In this document: piece by piece, positions 63,070 through 64,000 of the stretch
How the letters are laid out: each line of letters opens with the position of its first letter
How positions within the stretch are numbered: position 1 is the stretch's first letter
Assembly: GCA_040255345.1 (NCBI GenBank)
Contig: JBDZUV010000001.1
Coordinates: forward strand, 1-64,000
Direction of reading: 5' to 3'
DNA: 64,000 bases
DNA from: JAFDWI01 sp040255345
Lineage (GTDB): Bacteria > Actinomycetota > Acidimicrobiia > Acidimicrobiales > Iamiaceae
Notes under the pieces: generated by a model
The model's database searches: none
What the model was told of the DNA's origin: nothing
Seen by the model: only the letters and a program-made list of their open reading frames with translations
Translations under genes and position numbers: made by a program

Positions 63070-63810
63070 ATGAGCGACGGCCCGGCACAGCTCTCGGGGA
63101 GTCTCGACGGGTTCGAGTTGGCCGAGCTGTTCGAACTGTTCACCGCCACACGGAGCACCGGGGTGCTCACCTTCAGCGAGCCGGTGGAGGCCACCCTGTG
63201 GATCACCGACGGGTTGATCTCCTATGGCACCTCACCGGGCACCCCGAATCCCCGTGAGTTGCTGAACCGTCAGGGCATCGCGACGACCGACCAGTTCGAC
63301 GGGGCGGTCGCGGCCACGTCGCCGACCCAACTGTTGCACGAGACGCTCACCGACCTGTTCGAGGTCGACGCCGAGCGGGTCGCCGCGGTGGCGCGCGAGC
63401 AGATCATCACCACCGCGTTCGAGATCGTCGCCGTCGGAGCGGATTCGTTCGAGTTCCGCTCGGGTCGGACCGATCCGCTCGGTGCGGCGATCGAGATGGG
63501 TCACGTCGACGTGCTGACCGAGGCCGAGCGTCGCCGTGACGAATGGCGGCGGATCGCCGAGTTGATCCCGTCGACCGGCATCATCACCGCGCTCAGCCCC
63601 GAGCTGCCGGGTGGTCGCGACGGCATCACGATCACCGCGGACGAATGGCAGATCCTCGCTCAGATCGACGGCCGGCGCAGCGCGGCCGACGTGATCGGTG
63701 TGCTCGGGCAGAGCGCGTTCGAGGTCTGTGGGGTGATGTACGAGCTGCTCCGTTCGGGCACGATCGAAGTCGTCGGACACCGCGCGGACGTCGACGACGA
63801 CGAATGGTGA
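63070..63810 (+). CDS. DUF4388 (PATAN-like) domain protein
   Basis: 246 residues. The N-terminal half is a DUF4388/PATAN-type domain (LSGSLDGFELAELFELF... STGVLTFSEP), found in bacteria in GTPase and gliding/signalling contexts. The C-terminal part is a winged-helix-like region (ITADEWQILAQIDGRR). ATG 63070 is chosen because GGGGGAG sits just upstream; TTG 63010 and ATG 63049 are alternatives. Divergent from the conservon, which suggests a shared pathway. Confidence 0.8.
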   Translation: MSDGPAQLSGSLDGFELAELFELFTATRSTGVLTFSEPVEATLWITDGLISYGTSPGTPNPRELLNRQGIATTDQFDGAVAATSPTQLLHETLTDLFEVDAERVAAVAREQIITTAFEIVAVGADSFEFRSGRTDPLGAAIEMGHVDVLTEAERRRDEWRRIAELIPSTGIITALSPELPGGRDGITITADEWQILAQIDGRRSAADVIGVLGQSAFEVCGVMYELLRSGTIEVVGHRADVDDDEW

Positions 63811-64000
63811 CCAGGCCACAGACCGAGATCGACACCGCAGGCCTGCGCGCGTTCCTCGACGCGTCACCGACGCCGTGGCATGCGGCCGAAGCGGCTGCCC
63901 GCCTGCTGGCGGCTGCGGGGTTCGACGAGCTCGACCTGGAGCGCCCCTTCGACGCCGGTGGGCAGCGGTGTTACGTCCGGCGCGACGGCAGCCTGATCGC
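63807..64000 (+). CDS. M18 family aminopeptidase, 3' end off window
   Basis: Start of a metal-dependent aminopeptidase. The visible 64 residues match the family N-terminus: RAFLDASPTPWHAAEAAARLL, then FDELDLERPF and YVRRDGSLI. GTG 63807 overlaps the DUF4388 stop (GTGA), implying coupled translation. The metal-binding residues lie beyond the window. Confidence 0.85.
   Translation, partial: MTRPQTEIDTAGLRAFLDASPTPWHAAEAAARLLAAAGFDELDLERPFDAGGQRCYVRRDGSLI

Overview
The window is a GC-rich, gene-dense chromosomal segment of an actinomycete. Evidence from the sequence: a fused F420-precursor synthase (fbiC), a complete conservon (cvnA-B-C-D sensor/GTPase module), many GTG starts and 4-base GTGA/ATGA start-stop overlaps, a polyprenol-phosphate-mannose synthase, and an AtsA-like large sulfatase. 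The gene mix (F420, acyl-CoA and amine catabolism, no spore or mycolate genes) fits an Acidimicrobiia-type lineage such as the Ilumatobacter relatives, but that assignment is inference. Housekeeping genes (der, ispH, typA, rnd, tRNA-Pro) show this is chromosome rather than plasmid or phage; no transposase, integrase or CRISPR array was seen.

Layout. 1-3132: the motor/nuclease subunit of a type I restriction enzyme (running off the left edge) abuts a tRNA-Pro(GGG) with its terminator, a plausible island boundary. 3196-10139 (minus): an acyl-CoA carboxylase carboxyltransferase with an HMG-CoA-lyase-like enzyme and a small zinc-ribbon membrane protein, then a SpoIIE-type phosphatase, an AarF/UbiB kinase and der. 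10230-16560: a sulfatase divergent from ispH, a small membrane protein and fbiC. 16557-22094 (plus): a LOG-family protein, an M20 dipeptidase, a cysteine-rich protein, and a McrB-like AAA+ ATPase with a partner carrying a McrC/DUF2357-like motif. 22125-28946: typA, a ClC channel with CBS domains, a tiny zinc-binding protein not covered by a 60-residue ORF cutoff, a GH13 alpha-glucosidase and rnd.

28943-37931: a PLP-dependent decarboxylase, then a gamma-glutamylation cluster for amine breakdown (gamma-glutamyl hydrolase, glutamine-synthetase-like ligase, SDR dehydrogenase, divergent aldehyde dehydrogenase), followed by a patatin lipase, an alpha/beta hydrolase and a histidine phosphatase. 37999-43002: two glycerophosphodiesterases, a crotonase, a coiled-coil lytic transglycosylase and a TPR protein. 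43094-47755: a peptide/nickel-type ABC importer (two permeases, two ATPases) with its own promoter but no binding-protein gene. 47811-50237: cyclophilin, an acyl-CoA ligase, a zinc ribbon. 50581-58800: a cell-envelope glycan region (two GT-C glycosyltransferases, a UDP-galactopyranose-mutase-like flavoprotein, polyprenol-P-mannose synthase, a methyltransferase) interrupted by an acetoacetyl-CoA synthetase. 58911-64000: the conservon (all overlapping), a divergent DUF4388 protein and the start of an M18 aminopeptidase.

The most unusual items are the McrB-like pair without a recognisable nuclease motif, the HMG-CoA-lyase homologue with serine in place of the active-site-loop cysteine, the importer with cysteine-bearing extracytoplasmic insertions in both permeases, the oxidase-free gamma-glutamylation cluster, and a palindrome plus strong ribosome-binding site leading into a nine-codon reading frame. 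All functional names rest on motif recognition by eye; no database search was run.
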